DNA from: Clostridiales bacterium
GTDB lineage: Bacteria; Bacillota; Clostridia; Peptostreptococcales; Acidaminobacteraceae
Length of the DNA stretch: 64,000 nucleotides
Direction of reading: 5' to 3'
NCBI GenBank assembly: GCA_016933835.1
Contig: JAFGAC010000194.1
Location: 124,001-188,000 of the forward strand
The position numbers were made by a program, and so were the translations under genes. The notes under the pieces were generated by a model, which saw only the letters and a list, made by a program, of their open reading frames with translations, did no database searches and was not told the DNA's origin. Shown here one piece after another: positions 8,161 through 17,937 of the stretch; positions within the stretch are counted from its first letter, which is position 1, and the number at the start of each line of letters is the position of its first letter.

Positions 8161-11100
8161 ATCCATAAATTGCAATTGATTCGTATCTGGCAGCTTTTTT
8201 AAACAACCGTGTATTTCTAGAGCTTCTATCACAGTTTTTGAACTTTTGGTTCTCACGCGCAAATCTTCTTTAGAGATGAACACTTCATTTTGTCTTTCAT
8301 TAAAAATATTTCTAGCAACGGTTTCTCCTACACCACCTAATGCTTGAAGTGGAGGCAATATTTTACCATCTATTACTCTGAATTCATTATAATGTGATTC
8401 ATACAAGTCCACTTTTAAAAATTCAAAACCTCGAGCATACATTTCATAGACAACTTCCAAAACAACTGCCATATCTTGATCTTTTTTACTTGTTTGCTCG
8501 CTGGCATTAATTTCATTCATTTTCATCAAAACAAAGTTTTTTCCTTGTGAGACTAATTCAGCATCAAAATCAGCTACTTTTGAAGAAAAATATGTTGCAT
8601 AAAAAGCAAGTGGTTGATGGACTTTAAAATATGCGATTCTAAAAGACATCATTACATAGGCTACAGCATGTGCTTTTGGAAACATGTATTTTATCTTATT
8701 GCATGAATCAATGTACCATTTTGGTATTTTGTGTTTAACCATCAAATTATCTTGATCTTGTGTTATTCCTTTTCCTTTTCTGACTCGTTCCATTATATTG
8801 AAAGCATCTTTATGCGGCAGATTGTTTTGTATCAAATAATTCATTATGTCATCTCGAGTTGAAATGACATCTTTCAATTGAGCCGTATTTGTCCTGACTA
8901 ATTCCTGAGCATTATTGATCCACACATCCGTTCCGTGACTGAGTCCCGAAATTCTCACAAGTTCTGCGAAAGTAGTCGGTTGCGTGTCTTTTAACATCTG
9001 TCTTACAAATTTAGTTCCAAATTCAGGAATACCCAGACTGCCAATAGTTTCTTTATAATTTTCATCTAAAATTTTCAATGCTTTTGTTGAAGTGAAAATC
9101 GAAATAGTTTCACGATCATCCAATGCGACATCCTGAATGTCTAAATGAGTAATTTCTTCCAATTGTCTGATGATCGTAGGAACATCATGCCCTAAAATAT
9201 CAAGTTTCAAAATACGACCACTGATTGAATGATAGTCAAAATGAGTTGTTATTACACCCGAGCTCGAATCATTTGCAGGATACTGAATTGGCGTAAAATC
9301 ATGAATATCTTTGTAATTAGGTACGACCATAATTCCACCAGGATGTTGCCCTGTTGTTTTTCTGATTCCTGTACAACCTTTTATCAATCGATTTATTTCT
9401 CTTTGACTGACTTTTATATTATTGTCTTCAAAATAATTTTTTACATAACCATAAGCTGTTTTATCAGCAATCGTACCGATAGTACCTGCCTTATAAACAT
9501 ACCCTTTACCAAATAATACTTCAGTATATTTATGTGAATTTGCTTGATAGACACCAGCGAAGTTTAAATCAATATCAGGTTCTTTATCCCCTTCAAAACC
9601 TAAGAACACTTCAAAAGGTATATCATGTCCATCTTTTTTTAAATCAGAAGCACATTTTGGACATTTTTTATCTGGTAAATCGGCACCGCTTCCAATTGAA
9701 TCAGATGTAATAAACTCAGAATAATGACACTTTTTACAAACATAATGTGGCGGTAAAGGATTCACTTCTGTTATATCACTCATTGTCGCAGCAAAAGATG
9801 AACCGACTGAACCTCTTGAACCAACTAAGTAGCCATCTTCAAGAGATTTTGCAACCAATTTTTGTGCGATGATATACATAACGGCGTAACCATTGGAAAT
9901 AATTGAATTCAATTCTCTTTGAAGTCTTTTTTCAACAATTTCGGGTAAATCTTCTCCATAGATTTTTCTTGCTTTTTTAAAGCACATATCACGAAGGTCA
10001 TCATCTGATCCTTCTATTTTGGGAGGAAAAGTTCCTTTTGGTATTGGTAAAATTGACTCATCAATCATATCTGCTATATAATTTGTGTTGCTGATAACTA
10101 CTTTATTTCTTAAATCAGCATCTAAAAAAGAAAAATCATCTAACAATTCATCTGTAGTTTTAAAATGTAATGGTGGTTGATCAGTATCTCTGTATTTTTG
10201 ACCTGCCATCAATATTTTTCTATAGATAGCATCATCCGGTTCAAGAAAATGCACATCACCCGTTGCTACAACAGGCTTATTTGTTAGTTTTCCCAATTCG
10301 ATAATTTTAAAAACGATGTCTTTCAATTGTTCTTCACTTTTAAATTTTCCATTTTTAATCAAATGATAGCTGTTTGCAATCGGTTGTATTTCAAGATAAT
10401 CATAAAATTCTGCAGTTTCTATCATTTCTTCCGGCTGGAGCCCTCGTACAAAGCCTTGATAAATCTCACCAGAATCGCATGCACTCCCAATTATCAAACC
10501 ATCTCGAAACTCATTTATCAGTGATTTTGATAAACGTGGTTTTTTGTAATAATATCTTAAATGAGATTCGCTGACCAATCGATAGAGATTTTTCAAGCCG
10601 CTTTGCGTCTTGGCTAAAACAGTAAAATGAAAGAATTCTCTGGAACTCATGTCTTTTTTGTCTATCTCAATTTGGTTAATCTGTGACAATGTAAAAACTT
10701 CTCTGTTTTCAAGCTCTTGAAGCTGAAAAATAAATATTTTAGCAGTAGCGATAGCGTCATCAACTGCTCTATGATGATTTTCCAATGTAATTCCATAATA
10801 TTTTACTAAACTACTCAACCTATGTCTCTTTAGGTTCGTCAATAATATTCTACTGAGTTTTAAAGTATCAATAATAATATTATCAAATTTCAAATTATTT
10901 TTTTTACAATTAAAAATTATAAAACTTGTATCAAACACAGCATTATGTGCCACAACCGGCAGGTCTCCAATAAAATCCAAAAAAGAAGGCAATTCTTTGT
11001 CGATTGTATTCTTGCCTTTAAGATCATCATCTGTAATTCCAGTTAATTCTATTATTTCAGAAGGCAAAGACACTTCAGGATTTATTAAAACACTAAATGT

Positions 11101-12399
11101 CTCAATAATCTCTTTGTTTTTTATTTTAACAGCACCGATTTCAATAATATGATCCATAGTATACGAAAACCCAGTCGTTTCTATGTCAAAAATAACAAAC
11201 TCTTGATTAAAATCTAAATCATTTACTTTTTCAATTATTTTGCTAGTGTCATCAAACAAATAACCTTCCATACCATAAATCACTTTGATCTCATTGTCTT
11301 TAGCTGCATCCATCGCTTCAGGAAAAGCTTGAATAACGCCATGATCTGTAATAGCAATAGCCTTATGACCCCATTCTTTTGCTCTGGAAATCAGTGCTTT
11401 TGCTGGGGTAGTACCATCCATTTCACTCATGTTTGTATGTAAATGCAGTTCAACTCTTTTCTCTGTGGACTGATCTTTTCTTATTACTTCTTTTATATCC
11501 AGTTGGTTGATTGCATTTGGAAATAAAATCAGTTCATTCCCAAATGTATCATATCTGATATTACCCTCAAAAGCATAATATTGATTAATATTAATTTTAT
11601 CATCAATAGATTGAAAATCTTTTTTATTCAAGAACATTTTAATGCCGATTGAATCTGTATAGTCTGTAACTGAAAGCGTAAAAAGAATTTTACCACCTTT
11701 TAGTTCGCGATTTTCTTTTGCAAAAACTGTCGCATGAATCAGCGCTGTTGTTTCTTCTTCAACTATTTCCCTTATTTTTTCAACATTGCCCTTTGTCAAT
11801 CTTTTATAAACTATCGTATCATCCTTATTGCCACTTGATTGTTTGCTTTCCTTTATGACAGATTGTTTCGTTGCTTCTTTGACCATCTCATGTGCTTTGC
11901 TCTCTTGATCAGTGTTGAACTCTTCTAAAGAATCTTCATCATTGATATGCCATACAATATCAATAGTTGAATCAAATTGTTCATCATAGGCATTTTTAAT
12001 CATAATATCCAATTTTTTATTTCTAACTAGATCAAGTGAAATTTGACTATCTAAAGTCAATATAATTTCCTGTCTATTTCCTCTTCTTTTAGATTCCAAT
12101 AGCATTTGCTGAAGTACTGGCATTCCCTTCGTAATACGTCTCACAATATCTTCCCATAAATCCAACGGAACTTTTGGCTTCGAATACTGCATATTAGGCA
12201 TGCTAAAACTTATATTATCGATAAAAGGCAATGCTTTTTTTATATCTTCAACCAATATCTGAATAGTTTCTTCGTTTATCTGAGAACCTTTTTTTAATAG
12301 AAATTTTAAAGTATTCTTATGTTGATCAAAGACAATCTGCTCAAAAACCTTGTGTTCAGACTCCAATTTATCAAGTATTTGTTTGAAATTATTAGACAT
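8146..12399 (-). CDS. polC: DNA polymerase III alpha subunit, PolC type
   Basis: 1417 aa, the usual PolC length. It is the main replicative polymerase of low-GC Gram-positives, with built-in proofreading. Domains in order: N-terminal region, OB fold (about 200-310), PHP domain (VELHLHTNMSEMDG), an inserted DEDD exonuclease (FVIFDIETTGFS near residue 400, with HNAVFDTSFI and HHRAVDDA), a zinc-binding loop (CKKC and CPKC), and the catalytic palm with EPDIDLNFAG. AGGGGAA precedes the ATG. It follows ispG by nine bases and ends at a terminator-like hairpin. Confidence 0.98.
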   Translation of the reverse strand: MSNNFKQILDKLESEHKVFEQIVFDQHKNTLKFLLKKGSQINEETIQILVEDIKKALPFIDNISFSMPNMQYSKPKVPLDLWEDIVRRITKGMPVLQQMLLESKRRGNRQEIILTLDSQISLDLVRNKKLDIMIKNAYDEQFDSTIDIVWHINDEDSLEEFNTDQESKAHEMVKEATKQSVIKESKQSSGNKDDTIVYKRLTKGNVEKIREIVEEETTALIHATVFAKENRELKGGKILFTLSVTDYTDSIGIKMFLNKKDFQSIDDKININQYYAFEGNIRYDTFGNELILFPNAINQLDIKEVIRKDQSTEKRVELHLHTNMSEMDGTTPAKALISRAKEWGHKAIAITDHGVIQAFPEAMDAAKDNEIKVIYGMEGYLFDDTSKIIEKVNDLDFNQEFVIFDIETTGFSYTMDHIIEIGAVKIKNKEIIETFSVLINPEVSLPSEIIELTGITDDDLKGKNTIDKELPSFLDFIGDLPVVAHNAVFDTSFIIFNCKKNNLKFDNIIIDTLKLSRILLTNLKRHRLSSLVKYYGITLENHHRAVDDAIATAKIFIFQLQELENREVFTLSQINQIEIDKKDMSSREFFHFTVLAKTQSGLKNLYRLVSESHLRYYYKKPRLSKSLINEFRDGLIIGSACDSGEIYQGFVRGLQPEEMIETAEFYDYLEIQPIANSYHLIKNGKFKSEEQLKDIVFKIIELGKLTNKPVVATGDVHFLEPDDAIYRKILMAGQKYRDTDQPPLHFKTTDELLDDFSFLDADLRNKVVISNTNYIADMIDESILPIPKGTFPPKIEGSDDDLRDMCFKKARKIYGEDLPEIVEKRLQRELNSIISNGYAVMYIIAQKLVAKSLEDGYLVGSRGSVGSSFAATMSDITEVNPLPPHYVCKKCHYSEFITSDSIGSGADLPDKKCPKCASDLKKDGHDIPFEVFLGFEGDKEPDIDLNFAGVYQANSHKYTEVLFGKGYVYKAGTIGTIADKTAYGYVKNYFEDNNIKVSQREINRLIKGCTGIRKTTGQHPGGIMVVPNYKDIHDFTPIQYPANDSSSGVITTHFDYHSISGRILKLDILGHDVPTIIRQLEEITHLDIQDVALDDRETISIFTSTKALKILDENYKETIGSLGIPEFGTKFVRQMLKDTQPTTFAELVRISGLSHGTDVWINNAQELVRTNTAQLKDVISTRDDIMNYLIQNNLPHKDAFNIMERVRKGKGITQDQDNLMVKHKIPKWYIDSCNKIKYMFPKAHAVAYVMMSFRIAYFKVHQPLAFYATYFSSKVADFDAELVSQGKNFVLMKMNEINASEQTSKKDQDMAVVLEVVYEMYARGFEFLKVDLYESHYNEFRVIDGKILPPLQALGGVGETVARNIFNERQNEVFISKEDLRVRTKSSKTVIEALEIHGCLKKLPDTNQLQFMDLHNF

Positions 12400-12408
12400 A
12401 TTATTCCC

Positions 12409-13455
12409 CTATAGTTTATCTATTTCCATCAGCAGTTCACTGATGATATTTTCTTCTTTTATTTTTCTTATTGCTTTCCCTTTTTTAAATAAAAGTGCTT
12501 CACCTATCCCGCCTGCAATTCCAATATCCGCTTCTCTCGCTTCACCTGGACCATTGACGATACATCCCATGACAGCGACAGTAATTGGTTTTTTTACATC
12601 CTCAAGTGCTGATTCTATCTTATTGGCAATGTCAATGATATTTACATTGGTTCTTCCACATGTTGGACACGATATAAGCTTTACTCCAAACAATCTCATA
12701 TCCAAGTCTTGCAATATCATCTTCGCAACTTTTATTTCTTCTACTGGATCAGCAGATAAAGAAACTCTTAAGGTATCCCCAATGCCATTCAACAATAAAT
12801 GTCCGATTCCAAGTGCAGATTTAACTGTTCCACCAATCAATGTTCCAGCTTCAGTCACACCCAGATGGAGTGGATAATTTGATTTTTCATGCATCAATTC
12901 ATATGCCCTTATTGTTTTTAAAACATCTGATGATTTCAATGAGAGAACTATTTTATCATAGTTCAAATCCTCTAAAATATTGATATGATTAATTGCACTT
13001 TCAACCATGGCTTCTGGAGTAGGTCCTTTATATTTGTCAATTAGATAGGTTTCAACACTTCCCGAATTGACGCCTATTCTTATCGGGATATTTTTATCCC
13101 TGATACGATCGACAATTTCCTTTACTTTCCATCTTTCTCCAATATTACCCGGATTTATTCTGATTTTATCAATACCACCATTTATCGCTTCTATCGCAAG
13201 CCGATAATCAAAATGAATATCAGCCACAAGAGGTATATGTATTTCTTTTTTAATTTCTTTTATAGCTAACGCTGATGCCATATCCGGCACTGCTACTCTT
13301 ACAATTTCACAACCCGATTTTTCGAGTGCTAAGATTTGATTGACTGTCGCTTTTATATCCTGGGTTTTAGTTGTAGTCATTGATTGAATTGCAACTGGAT
13401 TTAAACCTCCAATTTCCAAATTTCCGACACGAACAATTTTTTTTATTTTTTTCAT
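12409..13455 (-). CDS. ispG: 4-hydroxy-3-methylbut-2-en-1-yl diphosphate synthase (GcpE)
   Basis: 348 aa. It is the iron-sulfur enzyme for the sixth step of the MEP isoprenoid pathway, converting MEcPP to HMBPP. The N-terminal TIM barrel shows [13 protein letters not shown] and [12 protein letters not shown]. The C-terminal cluster domain carries [11 protein letters not shown] and [15 protein letters not shown], giving the three cluster cysteines. AGGAG lies upstream of the start. Together with dxr in the same unit it gives two MEP enzymes around rseP. Confidence 0.98.
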   Translation of the reverse strand: MKKIKKIVRVGNLEIGGLNPVAIQSMTTTKTQDIKATVNQILALEKSGCEIVRVAVPDMASALAIKEIKKEIHIPLVADIHFDYRLAIEAINGGIDKIRINPGNIGERWKVKEIVDRIRDKNIPIRIGVNSGSVETYLIDKYKGPTPEAMVESAINHINILEDLNYDKIVLSLKSSDVLKTIRAYELMHEKSNYPLHLGVTEAGTLIGGTVKSALGIGHLLLNGIGDTLRVSLSADPVEEIKVAKMILQDLDMRLFGVKLISCPTCGRTNVNIIDIANKIESALEDVKKPITVAVMGCIVNGPGEAREADIGIAGGIGEALLFKKGKAIRKIKEENIISELLMEIDKL

Positions 13456-13464
13456 TTCAAACTC

Positions 13465-14466
13465 CTAAAATAATTTTATCAGGTCTTTAAAAAGCACAAA
13501 AACCATCAACGCCATCAAAATGGCAAAACCGATAAAGTGCACAAATCCTTCTCTCTCTGGAGAAACAGGTTTCCCTCTCACTAATTCAATTAAGATGAAA
13601 ATCAATCTTCCTCCATCAAGCGCTGGAAAAGGAAGCAAATTGATAATGCCTAAATTTATTGATAAATACGCGGCTATAAATAATAAAGACAAAATGCCAG
13701 CATCAGCGGCTTGTCCAACTACTCCTATAATTCCAATCGGGCCAATAACCTCACCTTGCACTTCATTTCCTACTATTAAATCTTTTAGGAAGCTGAATAT
13801 GCTCGTAAAGATAAAAATCATTTGATTCCATCCCGCTGCTATTGATTTAAAAAAAGATTTTTCTATTGTTGGAATAATCCCAACAATTTTCCTATCCGTA
13901 TTTTCTTCTAAAGTAGGTGTGACTGAAACAGTTAACTTTTCACCATTTCTATCCAATAAAATCTCAATATCACCTGAAGAATCACCAATTGCACTAGAAA
14001 CATCTTGCCAAACATTTATCTCCATACCATCAATTTCAATAATTTTATCACCCGTCTGAATGCCAGCAGTATATGCAGGCATGTATTCATCAACAATATC
14101 AATCGTCGTTGTTGGCATACCGATATTAAATGCAATGATGCTCAAAAGAATTACTGCTAGAATAAAATTCATGAGTGGTCCTGCTATTATGACAGAAAGT
14201 CTTCTCAAAGGTGTCTGATTGGTAAACCCTCTCGGATTTTCAGATTCTTCATCTTCACCTTCCATTTTTACGAATCCGCCTAATGGAAATGCTCTTACTG
14301 AATATTCCGTCTCACCTTTTTGTTTTTTATATATTTTAGGTCCAATTCCTATACTGAACTCATTTACTTTAATTCCGTTCAGTTTTGCCAGAGTAAAATG
14401 CCCTGACTCGTGAAAAATAACAAGTAAGCCAAAAACTAATATAAAACTTATAATTGTAGTAAACAT
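13465..14466 (-). CDS. rseP: Site-2 intramembrane metalloprotease (RseP family)
   Basis: 333 aa. Site-2 proteases cut transmembrane segments of regulatory proteins such as anti-sigma factors. The zinc motif HESGH lies in the first membrane helix (LLVIFHESGHFTLAKLNG). A PDZ domain occupies roughly 110-190, and the third-metal-ligand motif appears in NLLPFPALDGGR, followed by C-terminal membrane helices. AGGAG precedes the start. Placement between dxr and ispG is the typical clostridial order. The substrate is unknown. Confidence 0.95.
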   Translation of the reverse strand: MFTTIISFILVFGLLVIFHESGHFTLAKLNGIKVNEFSIGIGPKIYKKQKGETEYSVRAFPLGGFVKMEGEDEESENPRGFTNQTPLRRLSVIIAGPLMNFILAVILLSIIAFNIGMPTTTIDIVDEYMPAYTAGIQTGDKIIEIDGMEINVWQDVSSAIGDSSGDIEILLDRNGEKLTVSVTPTLEENTDRKIVGIIPTIEKSFFKSIAAGWNQMIFIFTSIFSFLKDLIVGNEVQGEVIGPIGIIGVVGQAADAGILSLLFIAAYLSINLGIINLLPFPALDGGRLIFILIELVRGKPVSPEREGFVHFIGFAILMALMVFVLFKDLIKLF

Positions 14467-14476
14467 ATTAAAACTC

Positions 14477-15607
14477 CTATCTTAATCTCATTCTTATTTC
14501 TTTGTCTAATGCTATGATTTCTTCAATCGATGGATTAATTATCATTTTGTGATTATTCATTTCCAATTCAATTCTATCGCTTATATCATAAAATTTAACT
14601 TGATCCATTAAAAACTTGTTTACCATGACTTCATTGACTGTATTATAAACCGTTGGCATAGAATTGCCTTTTTCAATTGCTGTATATCCCAAAGAAAGTC
14701 CTGGAAATACTTTATGATCTGGTGATTCAAAAGTCAGTTGATTGTATTTCATAAAATCAAATCGTTCGATATCAAAATTTATTCTCTCTGGATAATTCAA
14801 TGCATAGTGAATTGGCACTCGCATATCAGGTCTTCCCATTTGGGCAATTATAGATGAATCATTGTATTGAACCAATGAGTGGATAATACTTTGTGGATGA
14901 ACAACAACATCTATTTTGCTTGCTGGTATGTCGAACAGCCATTTTGCTTCTATTACTTCTAAACCTTTATTGACCAAAGTTGCAGAATCTATACTGATTT
15001 TTCTTCCCATCGTCCAATTCGGATGTTTAAGCGCTTGAAATGCTTTTTTATTGTAAATTTCCTCATAACTCAAAGATCTGAATGGACCACCAGATGCCGT
15101 CAAAATAAGTTTTTCGACATTTTTCATCTTGTTGCCTTGTAAACTTTGAAAAATTGCACTGTGCTCAGAATCAACCGGTAAGATGATACTCTTATTAGCA
15201 TACACTTCTTTCATGATAATATGACCTGCAGTTACCAATGATTCCTTATTGGCAAGCGCCAACGGCACTTTATTTTTGACAGCTGTATACGTTGGAATCA
15301 ATCCTACATGTCCCACAAGTGCATTAAGAAGTATATCGATTGTCTCAACATTAATCAACTCAACAAGTTCATTCATCCCGAATAATATTTTACACGTAAA
15401 ATTCATTTTTTTCGCTTCGTTAAATGCATCCAAATCTGTTATTAAAACAAATTGAGGATTTAACTCATCAGCTTGTTCTTTCAATAATTTTATGTTTTTA
15501 TGACCACTTATAAAAATCAAATCGAAACGGTCTTTACTCTTCTTTATTATATCAATTGACTGGGTCCCAATAGATCCTGTAGAACCAAGTATTCCTATTT
15601 TTTTCAT
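14477..15607 (-). CDS. dxr: 1-deoxy-D-xylulose-5-phosphate reductoisomerase
   Basis: 376 aa from ATG 15607; AGGTGG lies five bases upstream, while a GTG at 15616 would overlap that site. The enzyme converts DXP to MEP with NADPH, the first committed MEP-pathway step. Visible motifs are the NADPH loop GSTGSIGTQ, ALANKESLV, and the substrate-binding PVDSEHSAIFQ and ASGGPFR segments. It heads the dxr-rseP-ispG-polC unit behind an extended -10 promoter. Confidence 0.98.
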   Translation of the reverse strand: MKKIGILGSTGSIGTQSIDIIKKSKDRFDLIFISGHKNIKLLKEQADELNPQFVLITDLDAFNEAKKMNFTCKILFGMNELVELINVETIDILLNALVGHVGLIPTYTAVKNKVPLALANKESLVTAGHIIMKEVYANKSIILPVDSEHSAIFQSLQGNKMKNVEKLILTASGGPFRSLSYEEIYNKKAFQALKHPNWTMGRKISIDSATLVNKGLEVIEAKWLFDIPASKIDVVVHPQSIIHSLVQYNDSSIIAQMGRPDMRVPIHYALNYPERINFDIERFDFMKYNQLTFESPDHKVFPGLSLGYTAIEKGNSMPTVYNTVNEVMVNKFLMDQVKFYDISDRIELEMNNHKMIINPSIEEIIALDKEIRMRLR

Positions 15608-15638
15608 CTCTTCCACCTACTTTTTAAAGTCATTTCAT

Positions 15639-15647
15639 ATTATAACA
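15639..15647 (-). promoter_or_regulatory. Extended -10 promoter for dxr-rseP-ispG-polC
   Basis: The minus strand reads TGTTATAAT, a perfect extended -10 (TGn plus consensus hexamer), about 30 bases before the dxr start. There is no recognisable -35, which extended -10 promoters tolerate. It lies immediately after the cdsA terminator. Confidence 0.6.
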
Positions 15648-15648
15648 T

Positions 15649-15680
15649 AAAAAACTCTTATAGCGCATGCCATAAGAGTT
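15649..15680 (-). terminator. Intrinsic terminator after cdsA
   Basis: A perfect 9-bp stem (15653-15661 with 15672-15680, AACTCTTAT on the + strand), a 10-nt loop, and six U's on the minus strand. The stem begins inside the cdsA stop codon. It separates the rpsB...cdsA genes from dxr. Confidence 0.85.
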
Positions 15681-16446
15681 AAATGAATTTAATAAATATA
15701 TAAACAAGTGGAATAATAATCAACACACTGTCGAAACGGTCAAGAATACCACCGTGCCCTGGCATTATTTTTCCAAAGTCTTTAATGTTGAAAATCCTTT
15801 TTATTTTTGATGCAACTAAATCTCCTAATTGGGATATCACAGTTGTTATTATTATGAAACCAGCAAATACTGTTAAAGATGACAACTCCCTTAAATCAAA
15901 ATAATAATAAAATATCATACTTGACAAAGTTGCTCCAATAATACCACCTACTGATCCCTCTATTGTTTTTTTAGGGCTGATTGTCGGTGCCAATTTATGT
16001 TTTCCTATCAATCTTCCAGTAAAATAAGCGAAGGTATCCGATCCCCAGGCAATAATAAAAACAAGCCATACCATAACTGGAAAATCTGAAGAGGAAATGC
16101 CATTAAGTAAATAAATCGGTACAATGATATAAAAGATAGAAATTTGGAACAATCCGATTTTATCTATTTTCATAGTTTCTGTAAACAATCCTGTCAATAA
16201 AAACAAGAACATCATTAAAGTCAAAAATAATTCAAAATACTCAAAACCGAATAAGTACAAATACATCGTTGTAACAATACCCCCGATGAAAGTAAATAAA
16301 TTTAATATCTTAGTTGACAAGTAATACTCATACAATGCTATTCCAATAACTATAAATGACGAGATTTTTAAAACCATTCCTCCATGTATCAGCACATACA
16401 ACAATATTGGAAGAGCAACTATTGAACTGACCAGTCTTTTAATCAT
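15679..16446 (-). CDS. cdsA: Phosphatidate cytidylyltransferase (CDP-diglyceride synthase)
   Basis: 255 aa from ATG 16446, which has GGAGG eight bases upstream inside the end of uppS. This integral membrane enzyme makes CDP-diacylglycerol from phosphatidate and CTP for phospholipid synthesis. Several hydrophobic helices are evident (for example IVALPILLYVLIHGG). The family signature near the C-terminus reads SKIKRIFNIKDFGKIMPGHG followed by GILDRFDS. Translationally coupled to uppS, the conserved uppS-cdsA-dxr order. Confidence 0.97.
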   Translation of the reverse strand: MIKRLVSSIVALPILLYVLIHGGMVLKISSFIVIGIALYEYYLSTKILNLFTFIGGIVTTMYLYLFGFEYFELFLTLMMFLFLLTGLFTETMKIDKIGLFQISIFYIIVPIYLLNGISSSDFPVMVWLVFIIAWGSDTFAYFTGRLIGKHKLAPTISPKKTIEGSVGGIIGATLSSMIFYYYFDLRELSSLTVFAGFIIITTVISQLGDLVASKIKRIFNIKDFGKIMPGHGGILDRFDSVLIIIPLVYIFIKFI

Positions 16447-17143
16447 CTTTAAGTCCTCCAAACCGTCTATCTCTTTGTGTAAAGTTTTTCAATGCTTTTT
16501 CAAATTCTTTCTCATTGAAATCAGGCCAAAGTACATCAGTAAAATATAATTCAGAATATGCCAACTGCCATAGAAAAAAATTACTTATACGTAATTCACC
16601 ACTTGTTCTAATCAACAAATCTGGTTCAGGCATGTCTTTTGTATATAAATACTTGCTGAAATCATTTTCTGTTATTGATTCTACTGTACCATTTTTCAAC
16701 ATTTCATTTATACCATGAATGATATCGCTTCTACCACTGTAATTAAGAGCTATGTTAACAATGATTCTATCACAGTTTTTAGTCAATTGAACGGAATTGT
16801 TTATTTCATTTTGAAATTCCTCAGCAAAATCACTTAAGTCACCTAATATGTTTAACCGTGCGCCTTCTTTTACAAAATTCTTTGTTTCAGCACGCAAATA
16901 AGTCAATAAAATATCCATTAAAGCACTAATCTCTTCTGCAGGCCTTTTCCAATTTTCTGTAGAAAAAGCATAAAAAGTTACATATGAAATTCCTATATCT
17001 TTGGCATAGGTAATAATTTTTCTTAAATTTTCAGTACCCGCTTTATGACCTAATGTTCGAGGTAAAAATCTTTTTTTTGCCCATCGACCATTGCCATCCA
17101 TAATAAACGCAACATGCTGTGGTATTTTCATTTGTGTATCCAT
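16439..17143 (-). CDS. uppS: Undecaprenyl diphosphate synthase (isoprenyl transferase)
   Basis: 234 aa. It condenses isopentenyl diphosphate onto farnesyl diphosphate to make the C55 lipid carrier for cell-wall synthesis. The catalytic motif HVAFIMDGNGRWAKKR lies at about 10-25, with RTSGELRISNFFLWQLAYSE and DVLWPDF near the C-terminus, all family hallmarks. The start has GGAGGT at good spacing. It lies directly downstream of a small PASTA-like gene. Confidence 0.98.
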   Translation of the reverse strand: MDTQMKIPQHVAFIMDGNGRWAKKRFLPRTLGHKAGTENLRKIITYAKDIGISYVTFYAFSTENWKRPAEEISALMDILLTYLRAETKNFVKEGARLNILGDLSDFAEEFQNEINNSVQLTKNCDRIIVNIALNYSGRSDIIHGINEMLKNGTVESITENDFSKYLYTKDMPEPDLLIRTSGELRISNFFLWQLAYSELYFTDVLWPDFNEKEFEKALKNFTQRDRRFGGLKDD

Positions 17144-17166
17144 TTTACCTCCAAGAAAACACCCTC

Positions 17167-17379
17167 CTATAATTGGAGGGTTGTATAGGCTACAATCAGT
17201 TCCACTTCATCATCAATCACTCTTTGTGCAATGACAATAGTATCTTTAATTGAATAATTGAAATATCTCAAATCTTTTCTGTTGATTGTTTCTTTAATAA
17301 CTATATTCAAATTTTTATCAAAGGCATAAATCTTCTGACGTGCTTGATCTATAGTTAATGATCTAACATCAGGTATCAC
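17167..17379 (-). CDS. Small stand-alone PASTA-like domain protein
   Basis: 70 aa from a GTG start with GGAGGT five bases upstream, inside the last codons of frr. The whole product resembles one PASTA repeat: MIPDVRSLTIDQARQKI matches the PxVxGxxxxxAxxxL entry, and DTIVIAQRVIDDEVELIVAY matches the xxVxxQxPxxGxxVxxxxS exit strand. PASTA modules usually repeat outside the membrane in PrkC-type kinases and class B penicillin-binding proteins. This one has no signal peptide, membrane helix or partner domain, so it should be cytosolic. It sits between frr and uppS. Function unknown; domain call by eye. Confidence 0.75.
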   Translation of the reverse strand: MIPDVRSLTIDQARQKIYAFDKNLNIVIKETINRKDLRYFNYSIKDTIVIAQRVIDDEVELIVAYTTLQL

Positions 17380-17937
17380 TTAGACCTCCATTATTTCTTC
17401 TTCTTTTTGCTTAATCAAGTCATCAATAATCGCTACATATCTATCGGTCATTTTCTGAACTTCATCTTCTGCTGACTTCAATTCATCTTCAGTGATCTCA
17501 TGTGCTTTTTGAGATTTTTTCAATTTATCATTTGCTTCTCTTCTCTCATTCCTTAAGGCTACCTTGCTTGCCTCTCCAACTTTTTTAACCGACTTAGCTA
17601 GTTCTTTTCTTCTCTCTTCAGTTAAAATCGGCAATGTCAATCTAATTACTTTACTGTCGTTTGATGGATTAAGTCCTAAATCTGAAACAAGTATCGCTTT
17701 TTCAATACTTGAAATTGAAGTTGGATCGTAAGGCTGAATAAGTAATACTCTTGCCTCAGGGACAGAAATATTAGCCATTTGCTTAAGAGGTGTGCTTGTA
17801 CCATAATAATCCAAAAGGATGTGATCCAAAAGTGCTGGATTTGCTCTCCCAGCTCTAATGCTATGTAAGTCATCTTTCAATACATGAATTGTCTTCTCCA
17901 TTTTTTCATTTAATAAATCATGAACAAAATTCTTCAT
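17380..17937 (-). CDS. frr: Ribosome recycling factor
   Basis: 185 aa, the standard length. RRF splits post-termination ribosomes with EF-G. The sequence shows the family blocks [35 protein letters not shown] and a long C-terminal helix. ATG 17937 is chosen because GGAGG lies eight bases upstream; its A is shared with the TGA stop of pyrH. The standard rpsB-tsf-pyrH-frr order holds. Confidence 0.98.
   Translation of the reverse strand: MKNFVHDLLNEKMEKTIHVLKDDLHSIRAGRANPALLDHILLDYYGTSTPLKQMANISVPEARVLLIQPYDPTSISSIEKAILVSDLGLNPSNDSKVIRLTLPILTEERRKELAKSVKKVGEASKVALRNERREANDKLKKSQKAHEITEDELKSAEDEVQKMTDRYVAIIDDLIKQKEEEIMEV

Noticed and set aside
12350-12877. 175-codon + strand open frame opposite ispG and the start of polC
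   Set aside because: It lies antisense to a well-supported gene, has low-complexity Ser/Phe/Ile composition typical of reversed AT-rich coding sequence, and lacks a ribosome binding site.
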